NCBI GenBank assembly: GCA_013298865.1
Contig: JAAFJL010000007.1
Coordinates: 1 to 62,055, forward strand
Direction: 5' to 3'
Length of the DNA stretch: 62,055 bases
Source of the DNA: Cytophagales bacterium
Lineage (GTDB): Bacteria > Bacteroidota > Bacteroidia > Cytophagales > Spirosomataceae
Part shown: piece by piece, positions 8,663 to 16,823 of the stretch
How positions within the stretch are numbered: position 1 is the first letter of the stretch
Layout of the letters: each line of letters begins with the position of its first letter
Notes under the pieces: generated by a model
What the model was told of the DNA's origin: nothing
The model's input: only the letters and a program-made list of their open reading frames with translations
The model's database searches: none
Translations under genes and position numbers: made by a program

Positions 8663-8741
8663 AATAAGATTGTGAATAATCAGAAAAAATGTGAGATTTG
8701 ATAAGAGAATTTAAAGTACCCTCAACCCTTAATCTACAAAA

Positions 8742-10307
8742 ATGGCTTACGAAAACAACCTCGAAAAAATCGTTGAAAAACTCAACCTAAAAGTTAGAAA
8801 AGAGACGATTAAAAAGTCTTTTAAACTTCATCCAGACTACCCAAGTTTATCCACTCTGTCTGATATTTTATCAGAATGGAAAGTCGATAATTTGGCAGTA
8901 AAAATTTCTCCACAACAATTACAAGAAGTTACTTTCCCTGCCATCGCCCACTGTGAAGACGATCGAGAAGGTTATTTTGTTTTATTGCAATCGTTTGAAA
9001 ATCAGAAAGTTAGCTTCTTTGATTCTGAAAAAGGAACAGTCACGGAAAGCATAGAGCTATTTACCTCAAAATGGCATGGTGTAACCTTACTAATGGAGGT
9101 GGCAGAAAAATCTGGAGAGCCTGACTACCAAGAAAATCTTAAAACTGAGCGTTTCGGGAACCTGGAAAAATGGGTAGGATTCATCACCTTGGGACTGGTC
9201 GCTTTGGGTGGTTTTTTTATTGCAGAAACCTGGCAAAATGCCCTGCTTTGGTTGGTTTTATTAGCGGGAACGACTCTAAGTACAATTCTGCTTTTGGGTG
9301 AGTACGGCATCAAAAATCCCACTATCGAAAAACTCTGTAACCTCAGTAATCAGACCAATTGCGATACCGTTTTAGCTTCTTCGGCATCAAAACTTTTTGG
9401 GTATTTTAGTTGGGCAGAAATCGGTTTTTGCTATTTTGTGGGTAGTTGTATTTTTACCCTAATCGCCTTCCTGACGCACAGTTTTGTTGCCCTCAATACA
9501 CTCACAATTTTGTCCTTGATTGCCTTGCCCTACACAATTTTTTCAGTGTATTATCAGTCGCAAATCGTCAAGAAATGGTGTACGCTTTGCTTAGGAGTAC
9601 AAGGAATTTTGGTAGCTCAGTTTGTGGTATTAATCATGAATAACCAATTGGCTATCGAATCATTTTCGTCTGTTTATTTGCTGATAATCAGTTTATTAGT
9701 ACCAACGGCAATATGGTTTTTAGTGAAACCGTCACTCGGAAAAGCCAAAACAATTCCTGATTTAGAGCGGTCTGTGATGACCTACAAATACAACTCATCG
9801 TTGTTCAGTACACTCTTGGAAAAACAACGAAGCGTCCATACGGGTCATAGTCCTCTGATACTCGGCAATCCAGATGCACCCGTACAGATTACGATGGTAT
9901 CGAATCCCTTCTGTGGACCTTGTGCTAAAGCTCATGAAGTTTTAGAAAATCTCTTGGGTAGTTACCACGATTATCTTAAAGTAGAGCTAATCCTGACAGG
10001 AAATGCCAATTCAAAAGAAGTTATCAAGCACGTCATGAGCCTTGAAAAAGAGCAAGTCCACGAAGCCCTCAACGACTGGTACAAGATAGTAAACTACGAA
10101 AAATGGTCAGCAAAATATCCTACTCAAATTAGCCAAGAGTCTGATAATCAGGTAGCTTTCTTTGAAGAATGGAGTAAAGAAGCTGAGATTACACATACCC
10201 CAACCATTTTTGTAAACGGACAAGAATTAGTAATGCCATATACCCTAAAAGATTTGAAATATCACATAAAAGAACTGGCGGAAGAAGTGGAGGAGCAGGA
10301 GGTTTAA
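8742..10307 (+). CDS. C39-like (inactive) - VKOR - thioredoxin fusion
   Basis: 521 residues in three parts. Residues 1-120 resemble a C39 peptidase domain (PAIAH at 66-70, YFVLL at 78-82) but have no catalytic Cys, and the usual His is replaced, so it may bind double-glycine leaders without cutting. Residues 140-330 form a vitamin K epoxide reductase-type membrane domain with C199, C207 and the CTLC pair C280/C283. Residues 370-515 are a DsbA-like thioredoxin domain with CGPC (391-394) and a cis-Pro THTPT. Together they would oxidise exported thiols using quinone. Placed between two four-Cys precursor genes, disulfide formation in those peptides is the natural reading. Confidence 0.85.
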   Translation: MAYENNLEKIVEKLNLKVRKETIKKSFKLHPDYPSLSTLSDILSEWKVDNLAVKISPQQLQEVTFPAIAHCEDDREGYFVLLQSFENQKVSFFDSEKGTVTESIELFTSKWHGVTLLMEVAEKSGEPDYQENLKTERFGNLEKWVGFITLGLVALGGFFIAETWQNALLWLVLLAGTTLSTILLLGEYGIKNPTIEKLCNLSNQTNCDTVLASSASKLFGYFSWAEIGFCYFVGSCIFTLIAFLTHSFVALNTLTILSLIALPYTIFSVYYQSQIVKKWCTLCLGVQGILVAQFVVLIMNNQLAIESFSSVYLLIISLLVPTAIWFLVKPSLGKAKTIPDLERSVMTYKYNSSLFSTLLEKQRSVHTGHSPLILGNPDAPVQITMVSNPFCGPCAKAHEVLENLLGSYHDYLKVELILTGNANSKEVIKHVMSLEKEQVHEALNDWYKIVNYEKWSAKYPTQISQESDNQVAFFEEWSKEAEITHTPTIFVNGQELVMPYTLKDLKYHIKELAEEVEEQEV

Positions 10308-10398
10308 AATTTACTCTTCGGAGATTTAACAATAACAAACCAATATTTCAGCCATATCGTTGGAGTGGGTAGTTTGAATTCTAAATTCCAATAATGTT

Positions 10399-10611
10399 AT
10401 GAAAAAGATGCTTTTGAAATTTTCAGACGATGCAATGTCAAAGAATCAAATGAGGAGTGTTAATGGAGGACATAGAGCCTGTTCGACAACAACCTACATA
10501 TTACTTACAGTGTATGGAACTCCTGCTGCCTGTTATCCTACGATGCAAGCGTGTTTAGCACATATTGCTTCTTCTGGTGCCCCTGCTGGACAATTACAGT
10601 GCCATGTATAG
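10399..10611 (+). CDS. double-glycine leader peptide with four-Cys core (precursor 2)
   Basis: A 70-residue peptide whose leader (about 24 residues, KKMLLKFSDDAMSKNQMRSVNGG) parallels precursor 1 in the KKxxLKKF start and the GG end. The core of about 46 residues has four cysteines and is rich in Thr, Ala and Ser, but its order differs fully from core 1. It ends the module and is followed by a strong hairpin terminator. Precursors with related leaders and unrelated cores are typical of one export and modification machine serving several peptides. Confidence 0.75.
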   Translation: MKKMLLKFSDDAMSKNQMRSVNGGHRACSTTTYILLTVYGTPAACYPTMQACLAHIASSGAPAGQLQCHV

Positions 10612-10621
10612 TTATTTATTC

Positions 10622-10661
10622 ATCTCGCTCACTCAAAAACCTGACTTGGAGTGAGCGAGAT
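10622..10661 (+). terminator. terminator of the leader-peptide module
   Basis: A perfect 13-bp stem (ATCTCGCTCACTC with GAGTGAGCGAGAT, loop of 14) is followed by TTCTCTTATT. It lies 11 bases after the stop of precursor 2. Confidence 0.8.
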
Positions 10662-11130
10662 TTCTCTTATTACTCCAACCTTGAATTAAATCTTCTATAG
10701 TCTGCAAAAACTATCTGTAATTTATATTTTGACAATTTCAAACGGACTATGTGAAGTAATCCTTGATAATGTATTTTCTCTATTTTAGGGTGTTTCTCTA
10801 AAATTTTTGCTAAAGCATAAGCGTTTTTGTTTACTTACGTACCCGTAGAGACAATGAACGAATCCCATATACAACCAATAATCAAAAGGCGAAAGAACAT
10901 CAACAGTCCACTTTTGAATACTCCGAAGTTTAGCGATAAAAGGTTCACTTTCTTTCAAAATTAAAGATCCACCCAATATATTGCTATGCTGAGCAAGGTA
11001 CTTGGTTGTAGAGTATATCACAACATTTGCTCAAAAATCTAAGGGGCGTTGCTACAAAGGCGTTCCACAAGTTTTATCAATTGCACCTCAACAAACAACC
11101 ATCATTCTTGCAAAAACACCCCAAAGCATT
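10662..11130 (-). pseudogene. decayed Cys/Met-metabolism PLP-dependent enzyme (C-terminal part)
   Basis: Minus-strand reading in shifting frames recovers the family signature. Near 11035-11070 it reads TPL*QRPLDF*ANVV with two stops. From 11020 it gives YSTTKYLAQHSNILGG, which carries the PLP lysine region of cystathionine gamma-synthase/methionine gamma-lyase. Then come VLSPFDYWL near 10890, a frameshift, GIRSLSLRVRK, another shift, and NKNAYALAKILEKHPKIEK ending near 10765. A shortened tail, IEDLIQ, lies near 10690. About 100 residues before this block and part of the C-terminus are missing. It cannot be functional. It lies between the peptide module and valS. Confidence 0.8.
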
Positions 11131-11143
11131 GCTTTATATTCCT

Positions 11144-11151
11144 TATCTTTG
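11144..11151 (+). promoter_or_regulatory. promoter box upstream of valS
   Basis: TATCTTTG fits TAnnTTTG exactly. It lies about 130 bases before the valS ATG, so the transcript would carry the long inverted repeat at 11161-11279 in its leader. Confidence 0.5.
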
Positions 11152-11160
11152 CAATCCTAC

Positions 11161-11279
11161 GAAAGTATTAAGTATCAGGTATTAAGTATTAAGACGTTTT
11201 ACTATAAACGGTCCTTTTGAATACATAAATCATCGACCACATTTTACTTAATACTTCGTACCTAATACTTAATACTTTC
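11161..11279 (+). repeat. 33-bp inverted repeat made of AGTATTAAGT words, in the valS leader
   Basis: The left arm (11161-11193) repeats AGTATTAAGT twice, and the right arm (11247-11279) is its near-perfect complement (about 29 of 33 bases pair), with a 53-base loop. The right arm ends four bases before the valS ATG. This is the same architecture as the other stuttered-word hairpins, with a different word. Confidence 0.8.
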
Positions 11280-11283
11280 AAAA

Positions 11284-13914
11284 ATGATTTCAAAAACATA
11301 CGCTCCACAAGACATTGAAGCCAAATGGTATCAATATTGGCTTGATAATAAACACTTTGCGTCAAAACCGAACCCTGACAAGGAACCTTATTCAATAGTC
11401 ATTCCGCCGCCTAATGTTACGGGGATTCTGCACATGGGACACATGCTCAATAACACCATCCAAGACGTGCTGATTCGTAAGGCTCGTATGGAAGGTAAAG
11501 AGGCTTGTTGGGTGCCTGGAACTGACCATGCGTCTATCGCAACGGAAGCAAAAGTGGTGGCGATGTTGAAAGAAAGAGGTATCGAAAAGAAGGATATTTC
11601 TCGGGAAGAATTTTTGGGTTATGCCCACGAATGGAAAGACAAATACGGCGGAATTATCCTCGACCAATTGAAAAAATTAGGGGCTTCGTGCGACTGGGAC
11701 AGAACCAATTTCACGATGGACGACCATTATTACGAGTCTGTAATCAACGTTTTTGTGGATTTGTACAACAAAGGACAAATCTATCGTGGCGTGAGAATGG
11801 TAAACTGGGACCCTCTCGGAAAAACCGCTCTTTCGGATGAGGAAGTAATTGAGAAGGAGATAATGGCTAAACTTTATTACCTAAAATATCCTGTCTCAGG
11901 TATGGAAGGAGAGTTTATGACTATCGCAACAACACGCCCCGAGACTATCATGGCGGACACTGCACTTTGCGTAAATCCGAATGACGAACGTTATCTTGCT
12001 TATCATGGAAAGTCTGTTAAGATTCCATTGTTGAATCGTGAGATTCCTGTAATTACGGATGAATATGTGACGATGGATTTTGGAACGGGCTGCTTAAAAG
12101 TAACCCCTGCCCACGATTTGAACGATTATGAATTGGGCATCAAACATAAATTGCCCGTTATTGATATTTTGGACGACGACGGTTTCTTGAACGAAAAAGC
12201 CGTTTTGTATGTAGGTCAAGACCGTTTTGCGGCTCGTAGAAATATTGTGAAAGATTTGGAAGAAGCGGGGCATTTGGTAAAGATGGAAGAGTACAAATCT
12301 ATCGTGAAAACTTCGGAGCGTACAGGGGCGGTTATCGAACCGAAATTGTCCTTACAGTGGTTTTTGAAAATGGATGAATTATCTAAGCCCGCTTTGGAAA
12401 ATGTGATGAATGACACCATCAAATTGTACCCTTCAAAATTCAAGAATACCTACCGTTCTTGGATGGAAAATGTGCATGATTGGTGTATCTCTCGGCAGTT
12501 GTGGTGGGGACAACAAATCCCTGCATTTTACTTGCAAGACGGCACAATCATCGTTGCCAAAACCAAGCGTGAGGCATTGCGTAAAGCTCAACACGACCTT
12601 TTGCTTTTTGCCTTAACCGAAGAAGATTTAACCCAAGACCCAGACGTTTTGGACACTTGGTTTTCGTCATGGCTTTGGCCCATTGCCACTTTCGATGGCA
12701 TCAGACATCCTGATAATGAGGATATTAGCTATTATTATCCAACCAATGATTTAGTAACGGGACCAGATATTTTATTCTTCTGGGTTGCCCGAATGATTAT
12801 TTCAGGCTACGAATACAGAGGAAAATTACCTTTTGAAAATGTTTATCTGACTGGTATTGTCCGTGATAAACAGGGACGTAAAATGTCTAAGCAATTAGGT
12901 AATTCGCCCGATGCTTTGGAACTGATTGAGCGTTTTGGAGCGGATGGTGTTCGCTCTGGCTTGTTGTTCTCTGCCCCCGCAGGAAACGACTTGCTTTTTG
13001 ATGAAAAATTGTGTGAACAAGGGCGTAATTTCTGTAATAAAGTTTGGAATGCCTATCGTTTAGTAGAAGGCTGGGAGATTATAGAACGGTCAGCAACTGA
13101 AAGTAACAAATTGGCTATTGATTGGTTTAATTCAAGAATTAATCAAACTACTCACGAAGTTCAAGACCATTTTGTAAAATTTAGAATTTCTGATGCTCTA
13201 TTATCATTGTATAATTTAATTTGGACAGACTTCTGTTCTAAGTATTTAGAAATTATAAAACCAGATTTTGAGCAACCTATCGACAAAGCAACTTATGATG
13301 CTACGATTGAGATTTTTGAGAAATTGATGTGTTTGTTGCATCCGTATATGCCATTCATTACCGAAGAAATTTGGCAGGCTTTGGCACAACGCAACGCAGG
13401 TGAAAGTATTTGTAGAACTGAATTTCCCAAAGGTGGAGCGGTAAATACAGAGCTTTTAGCAAGTTTTGAGGCAATGTTTGAATTGGTAACAAAAATCAGA
13501 GAAATCCGTAATGCCAAACAGCTTTCTCCAAAAATTGCTTTACCACTTTCTATCAAAACGGACAACAAAGCACGTTACGAAAACATCGAATCAATCATTG
13601 AGAAATTGGCGAATACGGAGACGATTAGTTACGTTTTGGATAATGTGGACGGGGCTATCTCATTCGTAGTAAAATCTGATGAATTCTTTATCAATCTCGA
13701 AGGAGAAATAGACGTTGAGGCAGAATTAGAAGCCGCTCAGAAGGATTTGGAATACAATTTAGGATTCAAAAAAGCAACGGAAGCTAAACTCGCCAACGAG
13801 CGTTTTGTTGCCAATGCCAAACCAGAATTAGTAGAAAGGGAACGCCAAAAATTAGCCGATGCCGAGTCGAAAATTAAGGCTTTGGAGGAGCGGATAGCGA
13901 GTTTGAAAGGATAA
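11284..13914 (+). CDS. valS: valyl-tRNA synthetase
   Basis: An 876-residue class I aminoacyl-tRNA synthetase with the HIGH-type motif HMGH in PPNVTGILHMGH (about residues 40-51) and KMSKQ in GRKMSKQLGN (about residues 533-542). The editing domain has the expected TTRPETIMADTA. The C-terminal 60 residues form the coiled coil typical of ValRS. It charges tRNA-Val. It is a single gene with its own promoter box and a strong terminator after it. The long hairpin just before the ATG is unusual. Confidence 0.97.
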   Translation: MISKTYAPQDIEAKWYQYWLDNKHFASKPNPDKEPYSIVIPPPNVTGILHMGHMLNNTIQDVLIRKARMEGKEACWVPGTDHASIATEAKVVAMLKERGIEKKDISREEFLGYAHEWKDKYGGIILDQLKKLGASCDWDRTNFTMDDHYYESVINVFVDLYNKGQIYRGVRMVNWDPLGKTALSDEEVIEKEIMAKLYYLKYPVSGMEGEFMTIATTRPETIMADTALCVNPNDERYLAYHGKSVKIPLLNREIPVITDEYVTMDFGTGCLKVTPAHDLNDYELGIKHKLPVIDILDDDGFLNEKAVLYVGQDRFAARRNIVKDLEEAGHLVKMEEYKSIVKTSERTGAVIEPKLSLQWFLKMDELSKPALENVMNDTIKLYPSKFKNTYRSWMENVHDWCISRQLWWGQQIPAFYLQDGTIIVAKTKREALRKAQHDLLLFALTEEDLTQDPDVLDTWFSSWLWPIATFDGIRHPDNEDISYYYPTNDLVTGPDILFFWVARMIISGYEYRGKLPFENVYLTGIVRDKQGRKMSKQLGNSPDALELIERFGADGVRSGLLFSAPAGNDLLFDEKLCEQGRNFCNKVWNAYRLVEGWEIIERSATESNKLAIDWFNSRINQTTHEVQDHFVKFRISDALLSLYNLIWTDFCSKYLEIIKPDFEQPIDKATYDATIEIFEKLMCLLHPYMPFITEEIWQALAQRNAGESICRTEFPKGGAVNTELLASFEAMFELVTKIREIRNAKQLSPKIALPLSIKTDNKARYENIESIIEKLANTETISYVLDNVDGAISFVVKSDEFFINLEGEIDVEAELEAAQKDLEYNLGFKKATEAKLANERFVANAKPELVERERQKLADAESKIKALEERIASLKG

Positions 13915-13916
13915 TA

Positions 13917-13955
13917 AAAACTCCCCTATAATTAATTTTTTAGGGGAGTTTTTTG
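13917..13955. terminator. bidirectional terminator between valS and the zeta-like gene
   Basis: AACTCCCCTA (13919-13928) pairs with TAGGGGAGTT (13941-13950), followed by TTTTTTG on the plus strand and preceded by A-rich sequence that gives a T-run on the minus strand. It serves both convergent genes. Confidence 0.85.
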
Positions 13956-13957
13956 TT

Positions 13958-14545
13958 TTATAAATCGTCAATTTCTGGAAAATTATTTAAAACCCATGCT
14001 GGTAAATCTGAATCTATAAAATTGAGTTTATTTTGAGGGTAATATCCATCGTAAACCATTTTGATATTTAGATAATCTACATCTATTAACTGCAATTGGC
14101 TAATCAAATGAATGTTTTTGCGAAGCAATGAAATAGAGTTTTTATACATTTCTTTGATTATCCGAGGTTCAACATTATGACCCCCAGATTGTTCACGAAG
14201 TATAGCACGAGTTAAACATAAATCAATATCGTCAGTAAAAAACATCAAAATACATATAAAGTAATTTGAGTGATTTTTACGAACATAATGGATGAGGTCA
14301 TAATGATTTTCTAAACCCAGATTTAATTCTACTCCAAAGTCTTCATTCAATGAAAATTTTTCTTGAATAAAGAGATTTGATTTTAAATTGGAGAGATTTT
14401 CATAATCAATTTGTCCTTTATTTCTGTAATATAATGTGAGTTTGTCGTGGTTAAGAATTTCTCCAGCTGAATTCAGTAAAAATTCACTTCCATTCGTACT
14501 CTTCCCAATACCAGGCGGACCAGCAATAATATATATCGTAGGCAT
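13958..14545 (-). CDS. zeta-toxin-like P-loop kinase
   Basis: A 195-residue P-loop protein with Walker A GPPGIGKST at residues 9-17, an acidic HDK motif near residue 34 and an arginine-rich lid region (TRAILREQSGGH near 115-125), as in zeta toxin/AAA-33 kinases. Zeta toxins phosphorylate UDP-N-acetylglucosamine or other small molecules, but many relatives are not toxins. Its ATG overlaps the stop of the upstream 73-codon gene by one base (TAATG), so the two are probably translated together. This suggests, without proving, a toxin-antitoxin pair. Confidence 0.7.
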   Translation of the reverse strand: MPTIYIIAGPPGIGKSTNGSEFLLNSAGEILNHDKLTLYYRNKGQIDYENLSNLKSNLFIQEKFSLNEDFGVELNLGLENHYDLIHYVRKNHSNYFICILMFFTDDIDLCLTRAILREQSGGHNVEPRIIKEMYKNSISLLRKNIHLISQLQLIDVDYLNIKMVYDGYYPQNKLNFIDSDLPAWVLNNFPEIDDL

Positions 14546-14766
14546 TACTGAACAATTATAGTTTTTCCGTCAGCATATTCTGCCAATATATGTCCATTTT
14601 TTTTATATACAAATGGCTGTCCTATTGAAAAAAGATATTTTCGAGTCCTGTTCCGCATTGATTTATAGTGGGTTACTCTTTGCAGTCGAGTCATTTGAGC
14701 AATACTTTTTTTTAACTTACCTTGATAAGTTGCTATTGTTGAGATACTATCTTTATTAATTACCAT
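14545..14766 (-). CDS. small basic protein upstream of the zeta-like gene (candidate antitoxin)
   Basis: 73 residues starting MVINKDSIST, with many Arg and Lys (QRVTHYKSMRNRTRK) and a C-terminal strand VYKKNGHILAEYADGK. I do not recognise a family. An in-frame start at 14832 is rejected because that stretch overlaps the remnant of an Rpn nuclease read in another frame. The stop overlaps the ATG of the zeta-like gene, the usual order (small gene first) for antitoxin and toxin. It differs from known epsilon antitoxins, so the role is inferred only from position. Confidence 0.6.
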   Translation of the reverse strand: MVINKDSISTIATYQGKLKKSIAQMTRLQRVTHYKSMRNRTRKYLFSIGQPFVYKKNGHILAEYADGKTIIVQ

Positions 14767-14770
14767 TGTT

Positions 14771-14863
14771 TTAAAGTTTGCTGTTATAAAAACTCCTGTT
14801 GGCTTCTTCACCAAAGAGTTTCTTAAAACCAAAATCAGTATATGGATTGATGTATTTTGACAT
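14771..14863 (-). pseudogene. N-terminal remnant of an Rpn-family PD-(D/E)XK nuclease/transposase
   Basis: A 30-codon reading frame starting MSKYINPYTDFGFKKLFGEE, the highly conserved start of Rpn-family recombination-promoting nucleases, broken by a stop after 30 codons. The family is normally about 280-300 residues. Only the first 22 residues look conserved, so the break point lies near 14797. Confidence 0.75.
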
Positions 14864-15010
14864 TTTTGTTTTTATTTTCCAGTAAAGTTAAAAAATTAAT
14901 TGAAAACAATATTTAGATTAAACTTTATCTATTTCTCTGACATTGTTCACAAGCAATTCATCAATCAAAAATAACTCGTAATATACTGATAATCAATAAT
15001 TTATATGCTG

Positions 15011-15034
15011 TACCTGTTGAGACACGCACAGGTA
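15011..15034. repeat. short inverted repeat after the lipoprotein gene
   Basis: TACCTGT (15011-15017) and ACAGGTA (15028-15034) pair over a 10-base loop, ten bases beyond the lipoprotein stop. There is no T-run, so terminator activity is uncertain. The gap 14864-15044 otherwise shows only a short coding-like minus-strand tail (stop at 14918) of unknown origin. Confidence 0.4.
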
Positions 15035-15044
15035 TAAAATAATC

Positions 15045-15656
15045 TTATTCACTTCTTTTGTACTTAACTCTAATGTTGGATTCAACCCATTTTTTAGTTA
15101 CAAAATCGAATATTTTTTTATTCATATTTAACTCAAATTCTATTTTATCTTTTCGTTGTATGGTCAAGTTATTAGCCGTTTTAGTTTGAAATTCAGGATT
15201 CTCGTCTTTAATTTTAACTACTCCGTTTTCCATAAACTCATAGGAATAATTGATTAACTCACTACTATAAAAACTTAAAAAGGGCATTTCTGAATTGTCA
15301 TTTATAAACATGATATACTGATGAGGAAAGTTAAAGGCTATTCGTTTTGCATAGTTGTCTCCATTACTTTTTGTTGGTCGCACTTCAACAAAAAATCTTG
15401 GATTATCTACTCTGAAGAAACCATCCGAAAATTCATTATTAAGTCTATGTGGAGATGAGATTTCTTGTAAATAATTATTTGATTTTATACCATCATTATT
15501 ACAATCAATCGGAATACTTGAATTAATTGAAACGATTTTATAATATCCAGAGAAATCATTTATTTCGGCTGAATCATCTTTTTGACAATTTGATAATCCA
15601 ATAAATATGGCTGGGAAGAGTAAAAGTTTTTTGAGAGACAATTTTCTATTTTTCAT
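15045..15656 (-). CDS. hypothetical lipoprotein
   Basis: 203 residues starting MKNRKLSLKKLLLF, with a lipoprotein signal peptide and lipobox IGLSNC (Cys about residue 24). The upstream ATG at 15698 is rejected because it would put a polar stretch ahead of the signal peptide. The mature part is mixed and acidic with aromatic strands and no motif I recognise. It is probably anchored in the outer or inner membrane facing the periplasm. No operon partner is seen. Confidence 0.7.
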   Translation of the reverse strand: MKNRKLSLKKLLLFPAIFIGLSNCQKDDSAEINDFSGYYKIVSINSSIPIDCNNDGIKSNNYLQEISSPHRLNNEFSDGFFRVDNPRFFVEVRPTKSNGDNYAKRIAFNFPHQYIMFINDNSEMPFLSFYSSELINYSYEFMENGVVKIKDENPEFQTKTANNLTIQRKDKIEFELNMNKKIFDFVTKKWVESNIRVKYKRSE

Positions 15657-16033
15657 ATTATTTTTGTTTAGATTTTGTTTGAAATAAAGGGTGTACAATA
15701 CTCATAATCAATACTATAGCAAATATAATACAAAACTAAATTCATCTTCTAAACCAAACAAAAAAAGGCTAAATCCGTTTTGTTTAGCCCCTTCAAAATA
15801 TCAACTAAAATCTGCATATCAAACCTTATCAATCTTCGTATTTTTCTCCATAAATTCACGTCTTAGCAGTACTTCATTTTCCATGAGTAGTGTGTGGCTT
15901 TAGCGACTGAGTCAGTGGTTGCTTACTTCAAAGTACCAGTTGTCTGAGTTCAGAGTATTTTCCCAAAACCACTCTACTTTTATACTTCTCCTCATTCTCA
16001 AAATTTCCTCCCTACAAAATCAAAGTCCTTGAT
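15657..16033. other. intergenic region with a terminator and a short gene remnant
   Basis: On the minus strand a 21-codon frame (15819-15884, MENEVLLRREFMEKNTKIDKV) looks coding and ends before a terminator: GGCTAAA/TTTAGCC stem (15767-15773 with 15783-15789), followed by seven T. The frame has no upstream continuation that I can follow, so this may be the tail of a deleted gene or a very small gene. Nothing else is visible. Confidence 0.45.
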
Positions 16034-16041
16034 TATCTTTG
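16034..16041 (+). promoter_or_regulatory. promoter box of the GT2 gene
   Basis: TATCTTTG fits TAnnTTTG exactly and lies only 5 bases before the ATG at 16047. Transcription from it would give an almost leaderless mRNA. Confidence 0.5.
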
Positions 16042-16046
16042 TAGCT

Positions 16047-16796
16047 ATGAAAATATCCATCATTACTGTTTCTTTTAATAGTGTCAAAACTATTCGCCAG
16101 ACTATCGAGAGTGTCCTTGCTCAGGATTATCTGGATTTGGAATATATCGTGGTGGACGGGGCTTCAAAGGATGGTACAATAGAGATTCTGAAATCTTTTG
16201 GGGATAAAATCACTTTCATTTCCGAACCAGATAAGGGCATTTATGATGCCTTGAATAAAGGCGTAAAAATGGCAACTGGTGAAGTAATTGGTACAATCGG
16301 TTCTGACGATTTTTACCCTAACTCTCAGGTAGTCAGTCATGTAGCAGATACTTTTCTCAAAGCAAAAACCGATGCAGTTTACGGCGACAAACAATATGTC
16401 AACTTGGGCGACGACGAAACCATTGTACGTTACTGGCGTTCGGGTGAGTATCTGCGTGAGAATTGGTTGAAAGGTTGGATGCCTCCACATTTGTCTTTTT
16501 ATCTGAAAAAATCTGCCTTTGAACAATACGGTTATTACATTACAGATTTTACTTGTTCTGGAGATTATGAACTGATGCTCAGGATGTTATACAAAAATAA
16601 TCTATCCGCAAAATACCTCCCTGAAGTAGTAATGACCATGCGAAATGGTGGCACAAGTACTGCTTCTTGGAAACACCGCTACCGTGCCAATATGGAAGAC
16701 CGTCGGGCATGGAAAATCAATGGCTTACAACCCCATTGGTTTACACTTTGGCTGAAGCCTATCGCAAAAATTAGTCAACTATTTTATCGTTCATAA
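16047..16796 (+). CDS. family 2 glycosyltransferase
   Basis: A 249-residue GT-A glycosyltransferase with IITVSFNSVKTIRQTIESVLAQ at the start, the nucleotide-binding VVDGASKDGT, the metal-binding GSDD (about residue 90), and the catalytic-loop region SGDYELMLRM. It moves a sugar from a nucleotide donor to a growing glycan at the cytoplasmic face. The ATG at 16047 is chosen over 16029 because the conserved N-terminus begins there. A formyltransferase and a polysaccharide deacetylase follow on the same strand, so a surface polysaccharide role is likely. Confidence 0.88.
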   Translation: MKISIITVSFNSVKTIRQTIESVLAQDYLDLEYIVVDGASKDGTIEILKSFGDKITFISEPDKGIYDALNKGVKMATGEVIGTIGSDDFYPNSQVVSHVADTFLKAKTDAVYGDKQYVNLGDDETIVRYWRSGEYLRENWLKGWMPPHLSFYLKKSAFEQYGYYITDFTCSGDYELMLRMLYKNNLSAKYLPEVVMTMRNGGTSTASWKHRYRANMEDRRAWKINGLQPHWFTLWLKPIAKISQLFYRS

Positions 16797-16823
16797 ATTA
16801 AATTGCTGAAAGTCAAAAGAAAT

